Positions 18,392 through 25,630 of a DNA stretch of 64,000 nucleotides are shown piece after piece. Within the stretch, counting starts at the first letter, position 1. Every line of letters starts with the position of its first letter. A model generated the notes under the pieces. The model worked only from the letters and a program-made list of their open reading frames with translations. It did not search any database and was not told the origin of the DNA. Where the stretch lies: positions 164,270-228,269 of the forward strand of contig CABIKM010000026.1 in NCBI GenBank assembly GCA_902196205.1, in the 5' to 3' direction. The position numbers and the translations under genes were made by a program. The stretch comes from Candidatus Methylomirabilis lanthanidiphila. Its GTDB lineage: Bacteria; Methylomirabilota; Methylomirabilia; Methylomirabilales; Methylomirabilaceae.

Positions 18392-18452
18392 TCCGAGTAC
18401 CCCGCATTGTGCCATATGTCCCGTTCTGAGGACTTGACCTTGACCCGTCCCA
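18389..18452 (+). repeat. Right copy of direct repeat flanking the DUF4143 ATPase
   Basis: It starts at the ATPase stop codon and matches 16997-17059 in a series of short identical blocks over about 60 bases. Confidence 0.65.
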
Positions 18453-18476
18453 TCACGGTGCGGTAAAAGGTAAGGT

Positions 18477-20093
18477 ATGGAGCTGTGTCGGTATCTGTTC
18501 GGGCGATTTAAGGAGGCCGGGGTACGGCATGTGTTCGGCCTGCCGGGCGATTTCTTCCTGCCTTTTTTCAGGGCCCTGGAGGAGGAACCCGGGATCGAGC
18601 CGGTGATTCTCACCCATGAGCCGTCCGTGGGGTATGCGGCGGACGCCTATGCCCGCGTCCAGGGCCTGGGCGTCGCCGCCGTGACCTGGGGCGCCGGCGC
18701 GCTCAACATGGTCAACGCCACCGCGCAGGCCTACGCCGAGCGCTCGCCGGTACTCGTCCTGTCCGGCGCGCCCGAGATCGCCCATCGGGATCCCGATGCC
18801 CTTCTGCATCACCGGGTCAAGACGTTCGACAGTCAGATCCGAGTCTACCGCGAGGTGACCGGCGCTGCCGCGGCTCTTGATGACCCGGCTCATGCCATCG
18901 CCGAGGTGGACCGCGTGATTGACAGCGTCCTGCGCACAAAGCGTCCCGGCTACATCGAGATCCCGCGCGACTTGATCCGGGCGGACGTGCCCGTACCCTC
19001 CAGACGTGAGCCGGAGATCAGGCCAAAAGATGAGCGCGCTGCGAATGAGGCGCTGGCCGAGGTGCTTGCCCGCATCCGGGTGGCGGAACTCCCGGCCATC
19101 TATGCGGGCGCTGAGATACGCCGCTTTCGGCTTCACGACAAGCTGGTGGCGTTGGCCGAGAAATACGGGCTGCCGGTGGCGACCTCTCTGGACGGCAAGG
19201 CGGTCTTCCCGGAGCAGCACCCCCTCTTTGCGGGGAACTACCTTGGCGAAATCGGGTCGCCTCGGGCCCGCAAGGTGCTGGAGACCGCCGACTGCGTCCT
19301 GATGCTCGGGGCGCTGATGACTGACGTCAATACCGGCATGTATACGGCCCGGTTTGATCGGCGCAAGGTTATCTCGGCCGTCCATGAGGGGGTCACCGTC
19401 AGCTATCACCGGTTCCCGGATGTGAGTCTGGAGGAGCTGATGGATGCGCTGCTTGCTTTGCCGGAGGCGCCGAGGCGTATGGAGCCGCTACCGCCGCCAA
19501 TGCCGCCTCAACCAATTCCGACCGGAGTGCTGACGCCTGATGCTATCATCGCCGTACTCAATCGGGTAGCGGCCGGCCGATCGGTCCTGTACACCGCCGA
19601 CGTGGGCGACGCGATGTTTGCCAGCGTGGAACTGGCGACGGATATGTTCCTGGGGCCGGGCTATTACTCGAGTATGGGCTTCGCGGTACCCGCGGCTATC
19701 GGCGCAGGGTTGGCCGCACCTGATCGGCGGCCCATCGTCCTGGTCGGCGACGGCGCTTTCCTGATGACGGGTCTGGATCTGGTCTCATGTGTGCGCCTCG
19801 GGCTGCACGCTGTTGTGATCCTCTTTAACAATCACACCCATGGGATGCTGGCCGCCATGGATGGCCCGGCTCGATCGTATGAGTTGCCGACCCCCGATTA
19901 CGTGCGGTTGGCCGAAAGCCTGGGGGCCCGCGCTTTCCGTGTCCGGACGCCAGAGGAACTCGAACAAGCCCTGGGAATAGCGCTGGGAGATGCGACGGCG
20001 ACGATCATGATCGAGGCGGTGATCCCGCCCGGGACCTACTCAGCCTCGATGCAGCGCCTGGGCGCCGTCGTTCATCGCCTGCGACGCAGATAG
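18477..20093 (+). CDS. TPP-dependent decarboxylase (indolepyruvate/pyruvate decarboxylase-like)
   Basis: The 538-residue protein has the three-domain layout of thiamine-diphosphate enzymes. The N-terminal Pyr domain has the catalytic Glu in LTHEPSVGYAADAYAR and a double His (LLHHRVKTFD) as in the pyruvate and indolepyruvate decarboxylases. The C-terminal domain has the metal-diphosphate motif GDGAFLMTG through NNHTHG. It is more likely a 2-keto acid decarboxylase than an acetolactate synthase because of the HH pair and lack of FAD-domain landmarks. The substrate is unknown. AAGG precedes the ATG. Confidence 0.8.
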   Translation: MELCRYLFGRFKEAGVRHVFGLPGDFFLPFFRALEEEPGIEPVILTHEPSVGYAADAYARVQGLGVAAVTWGAGALNMVNATAQAYAERSPVLVLSGAPEIAHRDPDALLHHRVKTFDSQIRVYREVTGAAAALDDPAHAIAEVDRVIDSVLRTKRPGYIEIPRDLIRADVPVPSRREPEIRPKDERAANEALAEVLARIRVAELPAIYAGAEIRRFRLHDKLVALAEKYGLPVATSLDGKAVFPEQHPLFAGNYLGEIGSPRARKVLETADCVLMLGALMTDVNTGMYTARFDRRKVISAVHEGVTVSYHRFPDVSLEELMDALLALPEAPRRMEPLPPPMPPQPIPTGVLTPDAIIAVLNRVAAGRSVLYTADVGDAMFASVELATDMFLGPGYYSSMGFAVPAAIGAGLAAPDRRPIVLVGDGAFLMTGLDLVSCVRLGLHAVVILFNNHTHGMLAAMDGPARSYELPTPDYVRLAESLGARAFRVRTPEELEQALGIALGDATATIMIEAVIPPGTYSASMQRLGAVVHRLRRR

Positions 20094-20149
20094 GCCCTGA
20101 GCGAATGAAGACAACGATGTGCCAACCACCTCACTGCAAAGGAGAAACG

Positions 20150-20563
20150 ATGCTGGTAAAACGCTATATGCAGACCAAGGTCGTCACGGTTGGGCCTGAT
20201 GAGCAGGCCAACGCGGCGCTGTACATGATGAAGAAGAAGACTATTCGACATCTCGTTGTGACCGACAACGGGAAGCTGCTCGGAATCGTCACCGATCGGG
20301 ACTTTCGACTGATGAGGCCCTCGCCCGCCACCAGCCTGTCCATTTATGAGATTCATTACTTGCTGGATAAGGTGACCGTAAAAGAGATCATGACCAAGAA
20401 GGTGATCACCGTGACGCCGGAGACTCGGATCGCAGACGCGGCGCACCTGCTCCTCAATCGGAGGATTGGAGCGCTGCCGGTGGTAAAAGGTGGGAAGGTC
20501 GTCGGCATTATCACCGAGACGGACATGATCCGGGCTCTCATCAATCTGGAGGAGGCCCAGTAA
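20150..20563 (+). CDS. Two-CBS-domain protein
   Basis: The 137-residue protein consists of two CBS domains (ITDRDF-like IVTDRDFR in the first, GIITETDMIRALI in the second) separated by a short linker. CBS pairs bind adenosyl ligands and regulate partner proteins; as a stand-alone protein its partner is unknown. AAAGGAG precedes the ATG at 20150 by five bases. Its last 25 codons have two degraded relatives downstream, at 21268-21299 and about 22005-22103, each separated by a toxin-antitoxin-like module. Confidence 0.88.
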   Translation: MLVKRYMQTKVVTVGPDEQANAALYMMKKKTIRHLVVTDNGKLLGIVTDRDFRLMRPSPATSLSIYEIHYLLDKVTVKEIMTKKVITVTPETRIADAAHLLLNRRIGALPVVKGGKVVGIITETDMIRALINLEEAQ

Positions 20564-20614
20564 GCGCGGTCAACGTGAGAGGTGGAAACGTCGCTTGGAA
20601 CCAGTAGCTGGGCG

Positions 20615-20935
20615 TTACTTGGTCGTACCCTTACTGCGTGTTACAAGAACAGCAGGACGAAGCAAGCGTTCGCCTCGCATGACATGCAGCACATAGACGC
20701 GTGAGCCTTCTTCCCGGTAGAAGATTCGGCATGGTGGCTCAACGATCTGTCGGTAGCGCCACCCCTTGAGCTCCTGTGGCTTAGAACCGCTCTTGGGATG
20801 ATCAGCAAGCTGACCCACGTGCCGAAATACGTTCTGGACTAATATCTTGGCCGCTTCCGGATTGTCCAAGGCGATGTAGTCGGCGATGGCATCCAGGTCG
20901 CTCAGCGCAGGCTCGGTCCAAATTACTTCAGCCAT
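20615..20935 (-). CDS. RelE/ParE-type toxin
   Basis: This 106-residue protein has the RelE/ParE fold pattern: WTEPALSDLDAIADYIA at the start, then LADHPKSGSK, YRQIVEPPCRIFYRE and VLHVMRGERLL. Its start overlaps the end of the Phd-type antitoxin gene by 13 bases, the usual antitoxin-first order. Such toxins either cleave ribosome-bound mRNA or inhibit gyrase; the GSK and IVEPPCRIFYR pattern leans to the ParE-like branch. Confidence 0.88.
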   Translation of the reverse strand: MAEVIWTEPALSDLDAIADYIALDNPEAAKILVQNVFRHVGQLADHPKSGSKPQELKGWRYRQIVEPPCRIFYREEGSRVYVLHVMRGERLLRPAVLVTRSKGTTK

Positions 20936-21180
20936 CGAGTCATGCGCTTTTTGGCTTGTGCATGAGTGAGCGTACGCCCTTCCTCAATAGCTTTCTCCCC
21001 ACGCGCGATTCCTTCGAGCAGGCTCATCCGATGCTGCAAGGCCTCGTAGGTGTCAACGTCTACCAGGTAGGCACTTGGTACACCGTGCTGCGTAATGAGG
21101 ATAGGCTCCTTGTTCCGTTCCAGCTCGGAGAGCAGCTCTGTGGCTTGGCGCTTCAGTGTTGTGACGAGTTCGGTTCGCAT
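20923..21180 (-). CDS. Phd/YefM-type antitoxin
   Basis: The 85-residue protein has the Phd/YefM N-terminal DNA-binding fold (LKRQATELLSELERNKEPILITQHGVPSAYLVDVDTYE, cited in parts: LITQHGVPSAYLVD is diagnostic) and a variable C-terminal helix that should bind the toxin. It is upstream of the toxin and overlaps it. A short dyad ATAGT-AGC-ACTAT at 21193-21205, just before the start, is a plausible operator for autorepression. Confidence 0.88.
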   Translation of the reverse strand: MRTELVTTLKRQATELLSELERNKEPILITQHGVPSAYLVDVDTYEALQHRMSLLEGIARGEKAIEEGRTLTHAQAKKRMTRWLK

Positions 21181-21192
21181 AAAAGTAATACT

Positions 21193-21205
21193 ATAGTAGC
21201 ACTAT
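21193..21205 (-). promoter_or_regulatory. Short dyad before the Phd antitoxin gene
   Basis: Five-base arms ATAGT and ACTAT with a three-base centre lie 12 bases before the antitoxin start. Position and symmetry fit a toxin-antitoxin operator; the arms are short, so confidence is limited. Confidence 0.4.
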
Positions 21206-21267
21206 GATCCTTGCAAGCCCAATGTGACTCACCGGAGCATTTAGCTTCCGGCGCGCCTGCATCCGCG

Positions 21268-21299
21268 GGCCCTGATCGATCTTGAGGAGGCGTCGTAAA
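21268..21299 (+). pseudogene. Degraded 3' end of a CBS-domain gene (first relic)
   Basis: Read backwards from the TAA, the codons give LIDLEEAS, close to LINLEEAQ at the end of the intact CBS gene. A two-base insertion breaks the frame just upstream. Nothing further upstream resembles a CBS domain. The rest of 21206-21479 holds no gene that I can support. Confidence 0.55.
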
Positions 21300-21479
21300 G
21301 GTCATTGGGGGGCAGTCTATCCGGCGGCAATTGCGTGGGCCGACCCGTCTCGAACGTCGCGTGAGGAGCTGGCGCGCTAGCCGGCCCGGACTCGTCAGTC
21401 TTCACTCACCTCACTACCTGCTTTCCAGGAACCGTAAGGCAAGCGTGACCATCAGCTACAATACCTTATTCGGCGTTGT

Positions 21480-21686
21480 TCAGGATGCTTTTCCGGCCAC
21501 TTCAATAAAGGAGAACTCCTTGAGACCTGCGCTCGCCTTGGCGTGCTCGATGGTCATGCTGACGAGATTGCCCGTGGCATCAAGATCCACGTAGATGTTC
21601 TCGCTGATCTCCCTTGTTTCGTTTACCGGATTCTCGGTGAACTCGATCAGGGCCGTATCGGTGTCGGCGAAATATTTTACTTTCAT
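21480..21686 (-). CDS. DUF2283 protein (antitoxin-like partner of DUF4258)
   Basis: The 68-residue protein matches DUF2283: MKVKYFADTDTALIEF, then ETREISENIYVDLDATGNLVSM split as ETREISENIYVDLD and GNLVSMTIEHA. It overlaps the stop of the DUF4258 gene by four bases. DUF4258-DUF2283 pairs are a recurrent two-gene arrangement considered toxin-antitoxin-like; direct proof of activity is not something I can state from sequence. Confidence 0.8.
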   Translation of the reverse strand: MKVKYFADTDTALIEFTENPVNETREISENIYVDLDATGNLVSMTIEHAKASAGLKEFSFIEVAGKAS

Positions 21687-21925
21687 TGTCCCTTCTCCGT
21701 GTATCCTCTGTCGAAGAACGCGTTGTGGACCGTTTCACCGTCCTCCAGTACGATCACTCGAAGATACCGTCCGACGGTCTTGATGAATACCCGTTTCTCG
21801 ATTCTCCCGTCGGACTGAATCCTCGTTTCTATTGCGTGATCAATCGCTTCCGCGATCCATTCGTTTCGAATGATAGTACGGTCGGGTCGCATCCGCACAT
21901 GGTCGAAATATCTCGTGGTTTTCAT
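21683..21925 (-). CDS. DUF4258 protein (toxin-like partner)
   Basis: The 80-residue protein shows the DUF4258 pattern: FDHVRMRPDR at the start, EWIAEAIDHAIE, a middle DGRIEKRVFI and a final TVHNAFFDRGY. It precedes the DUF2283 gene with an ATGA-type overlap. The fold is related to RelE/BECR-type small proteins in some classifications, which is an inference here. Confidence 0.8.
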   Translation of the reverse strand: MKTTRYFDHVRMRPDRTIIRNEWIAEAIDHAIETRIQSDGRIEKRVFIKTVGRYLRVIVLEDGETVHNAFFDRGYTEKGQ

Positions 21926-22004
21926 TCAGCCTTTATCTCATTGTTCGCTGAACGTGCTGCATAACCGGGCGCCGGCGCGCGAAGCGTCACGGGAATTCGT
22001 AAGC

Positions 22005-22103
22005 GCAGCTTGCAACGGTCCGATTGACCGAGAAAAGGTGGTCGGCATTATCACCGAGACGGACATGATCCGCGCCTTGATCGATCTGGAGGAGGCCCGG
22101 TAA
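22005..22103 (+). pseudogene. Degraded 3' end of a CBS-domain gene (second relic)
   Basis: The frame ending at the TAA at 22103 reads KVVGIITETDMIRALIDLE and then EAR, almost the same as the end of the intact CBS protein. From about 22035 the DNA is nearly identical to 20495-20563 with several synonymous changes; the upstream part (PIDREK) resembles a CBS protein but differs from the local gene. It may be the tail of a diverged paralogue rather than a recent copy. Confidence 0.7.
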
Positions 22104-22191
22104 ACCTTTCTTTGCCTCCTAACGGAGCGCGAGTTGTCTGGTCACCAAGCGAGCACGCTCATAGGCGCGCCGGTGGCATAATGGGTTCTGG

Positions 22192-22518
22192 TTAGGATCG
22201 GATATCGATCCCGATCCAGAAACACACGCCAGCTACTACAGCCTGTAGCTGCTCGGGCGAGAGTATGCCCAGCGGACGCATGAGCCTGACCGTGGGCACG
22301 GTAACAATGCCCTGCGCGTCGAAGGCGCCTGAGCGCAGAAAGGGGACGGGGACAGCAATCTCATAGCCTGTGCCTCTGAGGCTCGTTGTGTGGGGGACCA
22401 CGGTGATCAAGGCACGATCTTCCTCAGCGTGAGGCACGCCAAGAACGAGGCAGGGACGGATCTTCGCAGCCAATCCGAGGTCAACTAGCCAGACCTCGCC
22501 CCGGCAAGGAGGTCTCAC
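22192..22518 (-). CDS. MazF/PemK-type endoribonuclease toxin
   Basis: The 108-residue protein carries the MazF core: RGEVWLVDLG at the start, KIRPCLVLGV, then LITVVPHTTSLRGTGYEI (parts), and the late VRLMRPLGILSPEQ. MazF toxins cleave single-stranded mRNA at short motifs. The start overlaps the stop of the small upstream gene as ATGA, typical of antitoxin-toxin pairs. Confidence 0.85.
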   Translation of the reverse strand: MRPPCRGEVWLVDLGLAAKIRPCLVLGVPHAEEDRALITVVPHTTSLRGTGYEIAVPVPFLRSGAFDAQGIVTVPTVRLMRPLGILSPEQLQAVVAGVCFWIGIDIRS

Positions 22519-22703
22519 CCTTGTGCCTCGTTGCGGTCATACTCCTGGAACACCAAATCGGCAACGTTGGTCAGTTCGTTATCTGAGGGCGACGCGTAAG
22601 GGGATTCGAGGAGGCGCCGAAGAAGCCTGGCGAGAGCCTCATGCTTCTCCTGTTCAGGGAGAGCCTCGAAGGAATCGATCAATTGTCGCACCGCGTTCGT
22701 CAT
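22515..22703 (-). CDS. Small antitoxin-like protein upstream of MazF
   Basis: A 62-residue acidic helical protein (LIDSFEALPEQEKHEALARLLRR at the N-terminus, in parts LIDSFEALPEQEK) with a C-terminal acidic tail. Such short proteins with a LPEQEKHE-type helix are common upstream of MazF genes and act as antitoxins. It overlaps mazF by four bases. The identity rests mainly on position. Confidence 0.65.
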   Translation of the reverse strand: MTNAVRQLIDSFEALPEQEKHEALARLLRRLLESPYASPSDNELTNVADLVFQEYDRNEAQG

Positions 22704-22830
22704 TAAAATAATTATACATCCTTATAGACCGGCAGCCAAGGTTCGCGATGAGCCGTCGGTGCCCATGATCGCATTGGCGCCGACGGCTCTATTTGCCTGT
22801 CAGCCGGTCAAAGGTCCAGTGGCTACCGAT

Positions 22831-23247
22831 TCATATTCCCCGCATCATCGGCCTGTCGGACGAGAGGCTCAGATCGATCTCCACACAATCGGATTCGCAG
22901 GCCCCCGATACATTGGGCTCGGAAGACCGCGCCGAGCGATGGAGTACCGCACGTGTTGGCGTGATCCGCAGCGATTCGTCGGTCACGGCGGCCTGCCCGT
23001 CGACGATCAGCGAGTAGTCCGCTTCGGATTGCGGCGGCCAGACCAGGCCGACGGCCGGCCGTGCCAGCGCGTTCTCTCGGCTCCGGCGACCGATGCCGTT
23101 TACGACCAGGGTGCCGCCGTGCAGCACCGCGGCGACTGCAACCGCATGCGGCGCGCCTGTGGTGCTGGTCGTCATCAGGTACGCGAAGCGGTACCGCGTG
23201 ATGACGTGTGCTAAGTTCGGCAATTCGACCGCACTACTCATGCCCAC
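22831..23247 (-). CDS. Pyridoxamine 5'-phosphate oxidase-like FMN-binding protein
   Basis: The 138-residue protein resembles the split-barrel flavin-binding family: YRFAYLMTTSTTGAPHAVAVAAV at the N-terminus (in parts YLMTTSTTGAPHAV), then VNGIGRRSRENALARPAVGLVW, where R-x3-N contacts FMN phosphate in relatives. Members include small oxidoreductases and flavin carriers; the substrate is unknown. It stands alone between MazF and TumE modules. The 115 bases beyond its start show no gene. Confidence 0.65.
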   Translation of the reverse strand: MGMSSAVELPNLAHVITRYRFAYLMTTSTTGAPHAVAVAAVLHGGTLVVNGIGRRSRENALARPAVGLVWPPQSEADYSLIVDGQAAVTDESLRITPTRAVLHRSARSSEPNVSGACESDCVEIDLSLSSDRPMMRGI

Positions 23248-23362
23248 ACCCTCCTATTCAGTGCCGCATCTCTCACGTGATCCGTCGTGCTGAACAGAAT
23301 CGCAAGCTGCGCTCGCGGCCATCCGCTTGACGGCGTTGTTCGGCACCGATCTCATCGACAAA

Positions 23363-23710
23363 TCAGGCAGCCTGCAACATGAACTCCACTTTCACCGCCT
23401 CAAACGGAAACACAATGCCGCCCCCCTCGGCTCGCTCAATGAGTCCGGCATTCAGGAGTGCGGTCACGTCCCGATGCACGGCCTTGACGTCACGGCCGAC
23501 GCGACGAGCAGCCTCTCGGATCGACACCGGGCCCGCGCCGCACAGTACCTTCAGCAGTTCCCATCGCTTCGCAGATAAAACCTCCCATAGCAGTTCAGGA
23601 GTCGCGAAGCTGATACGTGCCGAGTGCTCGGGTTTTCCCGCCTTTCCGACCCGCACGACGTCGGCCATTGCCTCGGCGGGCGTACGTACATCAAGAATCA
23701 CGGTTTTCAC
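23363..23710 (-). CDS. HTH antitoxin/regulator (TumA-like)
   Basis: A 115-residue winged-helix protein: KRWELLKVLCGAGPVSIREAARRVGRDVKAVHRDV contains the helix-turn-helix (REAARRVGRDVKAVHRDV), followed by a wing LIERAEGGGIVFPFEAV. It resembles the HVO_A0114-type regulators that accompany TumE toxins. It overlaps the toxin gene by 20 bases, with the toxin first, an order typical of this pair. Confidence 0.78.
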   Translation of the reverse strand: MKTVILDVRTPAEAMADVVRVGKAGKPEHSARISFATPELLWEVLSAKRWELLKVLCGAGPVSIREAARRVGRDVKAVHRDVTALLNAGLIERAEGGGIVFPFEAVKVEFMLQAA

Positions 23711-23987
23711 GGTTCCACCTCGCTATGTCGCGTTGAAAATCGGCGACGAGTTGTTCAAGAGTAGTAAATTCGTAGGTACTCTCCTTGCCGCCCATATGTC
23801 GATGGTCGCCTTTCCCCACCTCATTGTCGTATCGCAGGACGCATGCACCTCTCACTACATAGACCAGCCGGTATTTGAAGTCATGAGTCGACCCGACCAC
23901 TGGCTTCGGCATTTGCCATAAGACCAGTTCGGCGAACGCCTCTGCGGAGTAGATGATGCGTCTTCGAAGGAGTTGAGTCGCCTTCAT
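23691..23987 (-). CDS. TumE-family toxin (DUF6516)
   Basis: The 98-residue protein matches TumE/DUF6516: ELVLWQMPKPVVGSTHDFKYRLVYV (in parts VLWQMPKPVVGSTHDFKYR), VLRYDNEVGKGDHRHMGG and a C-terminal Phe-Asp-rich helix. The motif YDNExGKGDHRH is diagnostic. It is the first gene of a two-gene operon with the HTH protein. Confidence 0.82.
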   Translation of the reverse strand: MKATQLLRRRIIYSAEAFAELVLWQMPKPVVGSTHDFKYRLVYVVRGACVLRYDNEVGKGDHRHMGGKESTYEFTTLEQLVADFQRDIARWNRENRDS

Positions 23988-24057
23988 GTTGGGGACATTA
24001 CCAACACTCAGCTATGTTGTCAATTGCTCCATCACCGCCCGGGTGTATCGCGGTGCC

Positions 24058-24172
24058 GAACTATAAATGAGCCGCACTTGAAACCGACTCAGACTGGCGA
24101 CCTTTCTCAGCCGTCCTGTAGTCGATCCGCCGGGCGACGTTAGGGACGCATGGACCGATAACGCGGCGCGAT
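24058..24172 (-). repeat. Partial copy of the malic enzyme 3' end and its downstream flank
   Basis: This segment matches 25521-25630, which holds the last codons and the 3' flank of the malic enzyme gene. TAGTCGATCCGCCGGGCGA is shared exactly, as are ACTATA, TGAGCCGC and GATAACGCGGCGC in the same order. The two copies bracket the XRE/RelE module. Confidence 0.7.
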
Positions 24173-24209
24173 GTGGGGGCCTGAATTCTCATGCTCTCGA
24201 TATCGCCGA

Positions 24210-24312
24210 GCCTTACGCCCGGCGCTCAGCCGCCGGAACGCGCCGCCGAAAGCGAACGAGCTACGAGGACCGTTCGGCGCGTTCCGGCGGCTGCAGCGTG
24301 TTGTAGTTAGGC
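24210..24312 (-). repeat. Long inverted repeat, attC-like, at the 3' end of the small gene
   Basis: Two perfect 19-base arms (24227-24245 and 24275-24293) face each other across a 29-base loop. On the minus strand the outer ends read GCCTAAC and GTAAGGC, near the integron attC core consensus (one mismatch in the second), with one extra unpaired G in the inner stem. It overlaps the stop codon of 24307-24570. No integron integrase is in the window. A terminator role is also possible. Confidence 0.45.
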
Positions 24313-24570
24313 AGGCTTGCGAGTCGACTTAGGGTTGACCTCCGAAGCATCAACCGTGAGAGCACTTGGTTCTGAAAAGCGTTGTAGCCCCAACTTGACA
24401 ATTGGAACGATCGCCGCCGGACGCACGTCCTCTGGCGACGGGCCGATGTTCCCGGCGGCGATTCCGAACTCAACGTACACGCCCCACAGGCCTTCATGGA
24501 TCCCCTGTTGGCGGACGAGGGCAGCCGCGATCTCTTTGAATGTGTACGTATACTGCTGCACTTCGGGCAT
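24307..24570 (-). CDS. Small protein of unknown function in the XRE/RelE operon
   Basis: The 87-residue protein begins at an ATG that overlaps the stop codon of the XRE gene, so it is the third gene of that operon. It has a helix (FKEIAAALVRQQGIHEGLW) and then a beta region (VYVEFGIAAGNIG) ending in a positively charged tail. I do not recognise the family; the VEFGIAAGNIGPSPEDVRPAA-type middle part (cited in pieces) looks like a soluble accessory domain. Its stop lies inside a large inverted repeat. Confidence 0.55.
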   Translation of the reverse strand: MPEVQQYTYTFKEIAAALVRQQGIHEGLWGVYVEFGIAAGNIGPSPEDVRPAAIVPIVKLGLQRFSEPSALTVDASEVNPKSTRKPA

Positions 24571-25061
24571 TAGTTCACCACCTCCCTAAAATCTTGTCGC
24601 ACAAAGAGGTACCTGTTGGCGCTGCTGTGCACGGCGTTAACGCAAGGCTTCTGAAATGCGCGTGCGGAGTACGCCCGAAGCGTGTCTTCCAAAGACGACC
24701 AAGACTTCTCCGATGTGCTGTACCCAGCCGGAAGGTGCACCAGCCATTCCGCAAGTTCGATATATCTGTCGTTAGCAGAGGTGTGCTTGCTTGCGTTATC
24801 CGCAAGATCGATCTTCCATCGCGTGCCGAGTGCCGTTGAAATCTCTACGAGGGTCTTCAGTGTGACATTGGGATTACCGTTCAGCAGACGTGTAACCTGG
24901 GAACGATCCTTTCCGAGCGTCTCCGCGAGTGCGCTTCGATTCATCCCAACTTCAGCCATGCGAGCGACGATCCGTTCACTGATCCCGAGCATGAGCTTCT
25001 GGGTTTCGTATCCCGCCCTCCCGGCCAGACTCTCGACGCGCTTAGCCAGCCAGCCCTTCAT
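24570..25061 (-). CDS. XRE-family HTH antitoxin
   Basis: The 163-residue protein has an XRE helix-turn-helix at about residues 38-62 (RSALAETLGKDRSQVTRLL) and a long variable C-terminal part, with SALGTRWKIDL after the HTH. It overlaps the RelE-type gene by 20 bases, downstream of it, the order toxin then antitoxin seen in HigBA-type systems. It should bind the promoter and neutralise the toxin. Confidence 0.78.
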   Translation of the reverse strand: MKGWLAKRVESLAGRAGYETQKLMLGISERIVARMAEVGMNRSALAETLGKDRSQVTRLLNGNPNVTLKTLVEISTALGTRWKIDLADNASKHTSANDRYIELAEWLVHLPAGYSTSEKSWSSLEDTLRAYSARAFQKPCVNAVHSSANRYLFVRQDFREVVN

Positions 25062-25431
25062 AGATGAGATTCCTTTCTCTCTTGGCTTCGAGCACTTCGG
25101 CGCGAAGCTTCACTGCCCGACGGAACTCCCGTCGAGGCATCTTTTGCCCCTGCTTGAAATAGCCGTGCGTTACGACGATCACCCTTCGAAGGCCGGGATC
25201 GTAGAAGAACACCAGGCGCACCCGACTAGGCTTTAGCGCAAAGAACCCGTCGCTCTCGACGTTGCACTTCTTGTCGTTGCGAGGGATTCCTTGCGTCGCC
25301 ACGTACTCCAACATCGCGATTGTCGCGTCTTCGTCATTCCCGGATAGGTCTTCGAGGAAGTCACGCACGCCCGGAAGCGCATAAATCGTGAATCCTGAGG
25401 CACTTCCGGTGGCGATGAGTTCCAACCTCAC
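25042..25431 (-). CDS. RelE/HigB-type toxin
   Basis: The 129-residue protein has the RelE/HigB plan: a central RLVFFYDPGLRRVIVVTHGYFKQ segment (in parts RLVFFYDPGLRR, VVTHGYFKQGQKMP) followed by a basic helix ending KRERNLIYEG. The KxQKMPRRE stretch is usual in HigB-like proteins. It is the first gene of a three-gene operon. Upstream, 25432-25520 shows no gene. Confidence 0.8.
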   Translation of the reverse strand: MRLELIATGSASGFTIYALPGVRDFLEDLSGNDEDATIAMLEYVATQGIPRNDKKCNVESDGFFALKPSRVRLVFFYDPGLRRVIVVTHGYFKQGQKMPRREFRRAVKLRAEVLEAKRERNLIYEGLAG

Positions 25432-25520
25432 GGATTGACTCCAACATCCACGGCGATGCTACCTCCTGTTGACATAAATGTCAACCGCGACAACTCGGTG
25501 GGCATTCCCGAGCCCGGTTA

Positions 25521-25630
25521 ACTATAGGTGAGCCGCTCTTGAGTCCGACAAAGGCTGGCGGCCTTGGCCGCCCTATAGTCGATCCGCCGGGCGAGGTTGG
25601 GGGCACATGGCGCGATAACGCGGCGCCCAC
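25521..25630 (-). repeat. Malic enzyme 3' end and flank (parent copy of the repeat at 24058)
   Basis: About 60 bases of the 3' coding end and 50 bases of downstream sequence that recur, with scattered changes, at 24058-24172. Confidence 0.7.
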
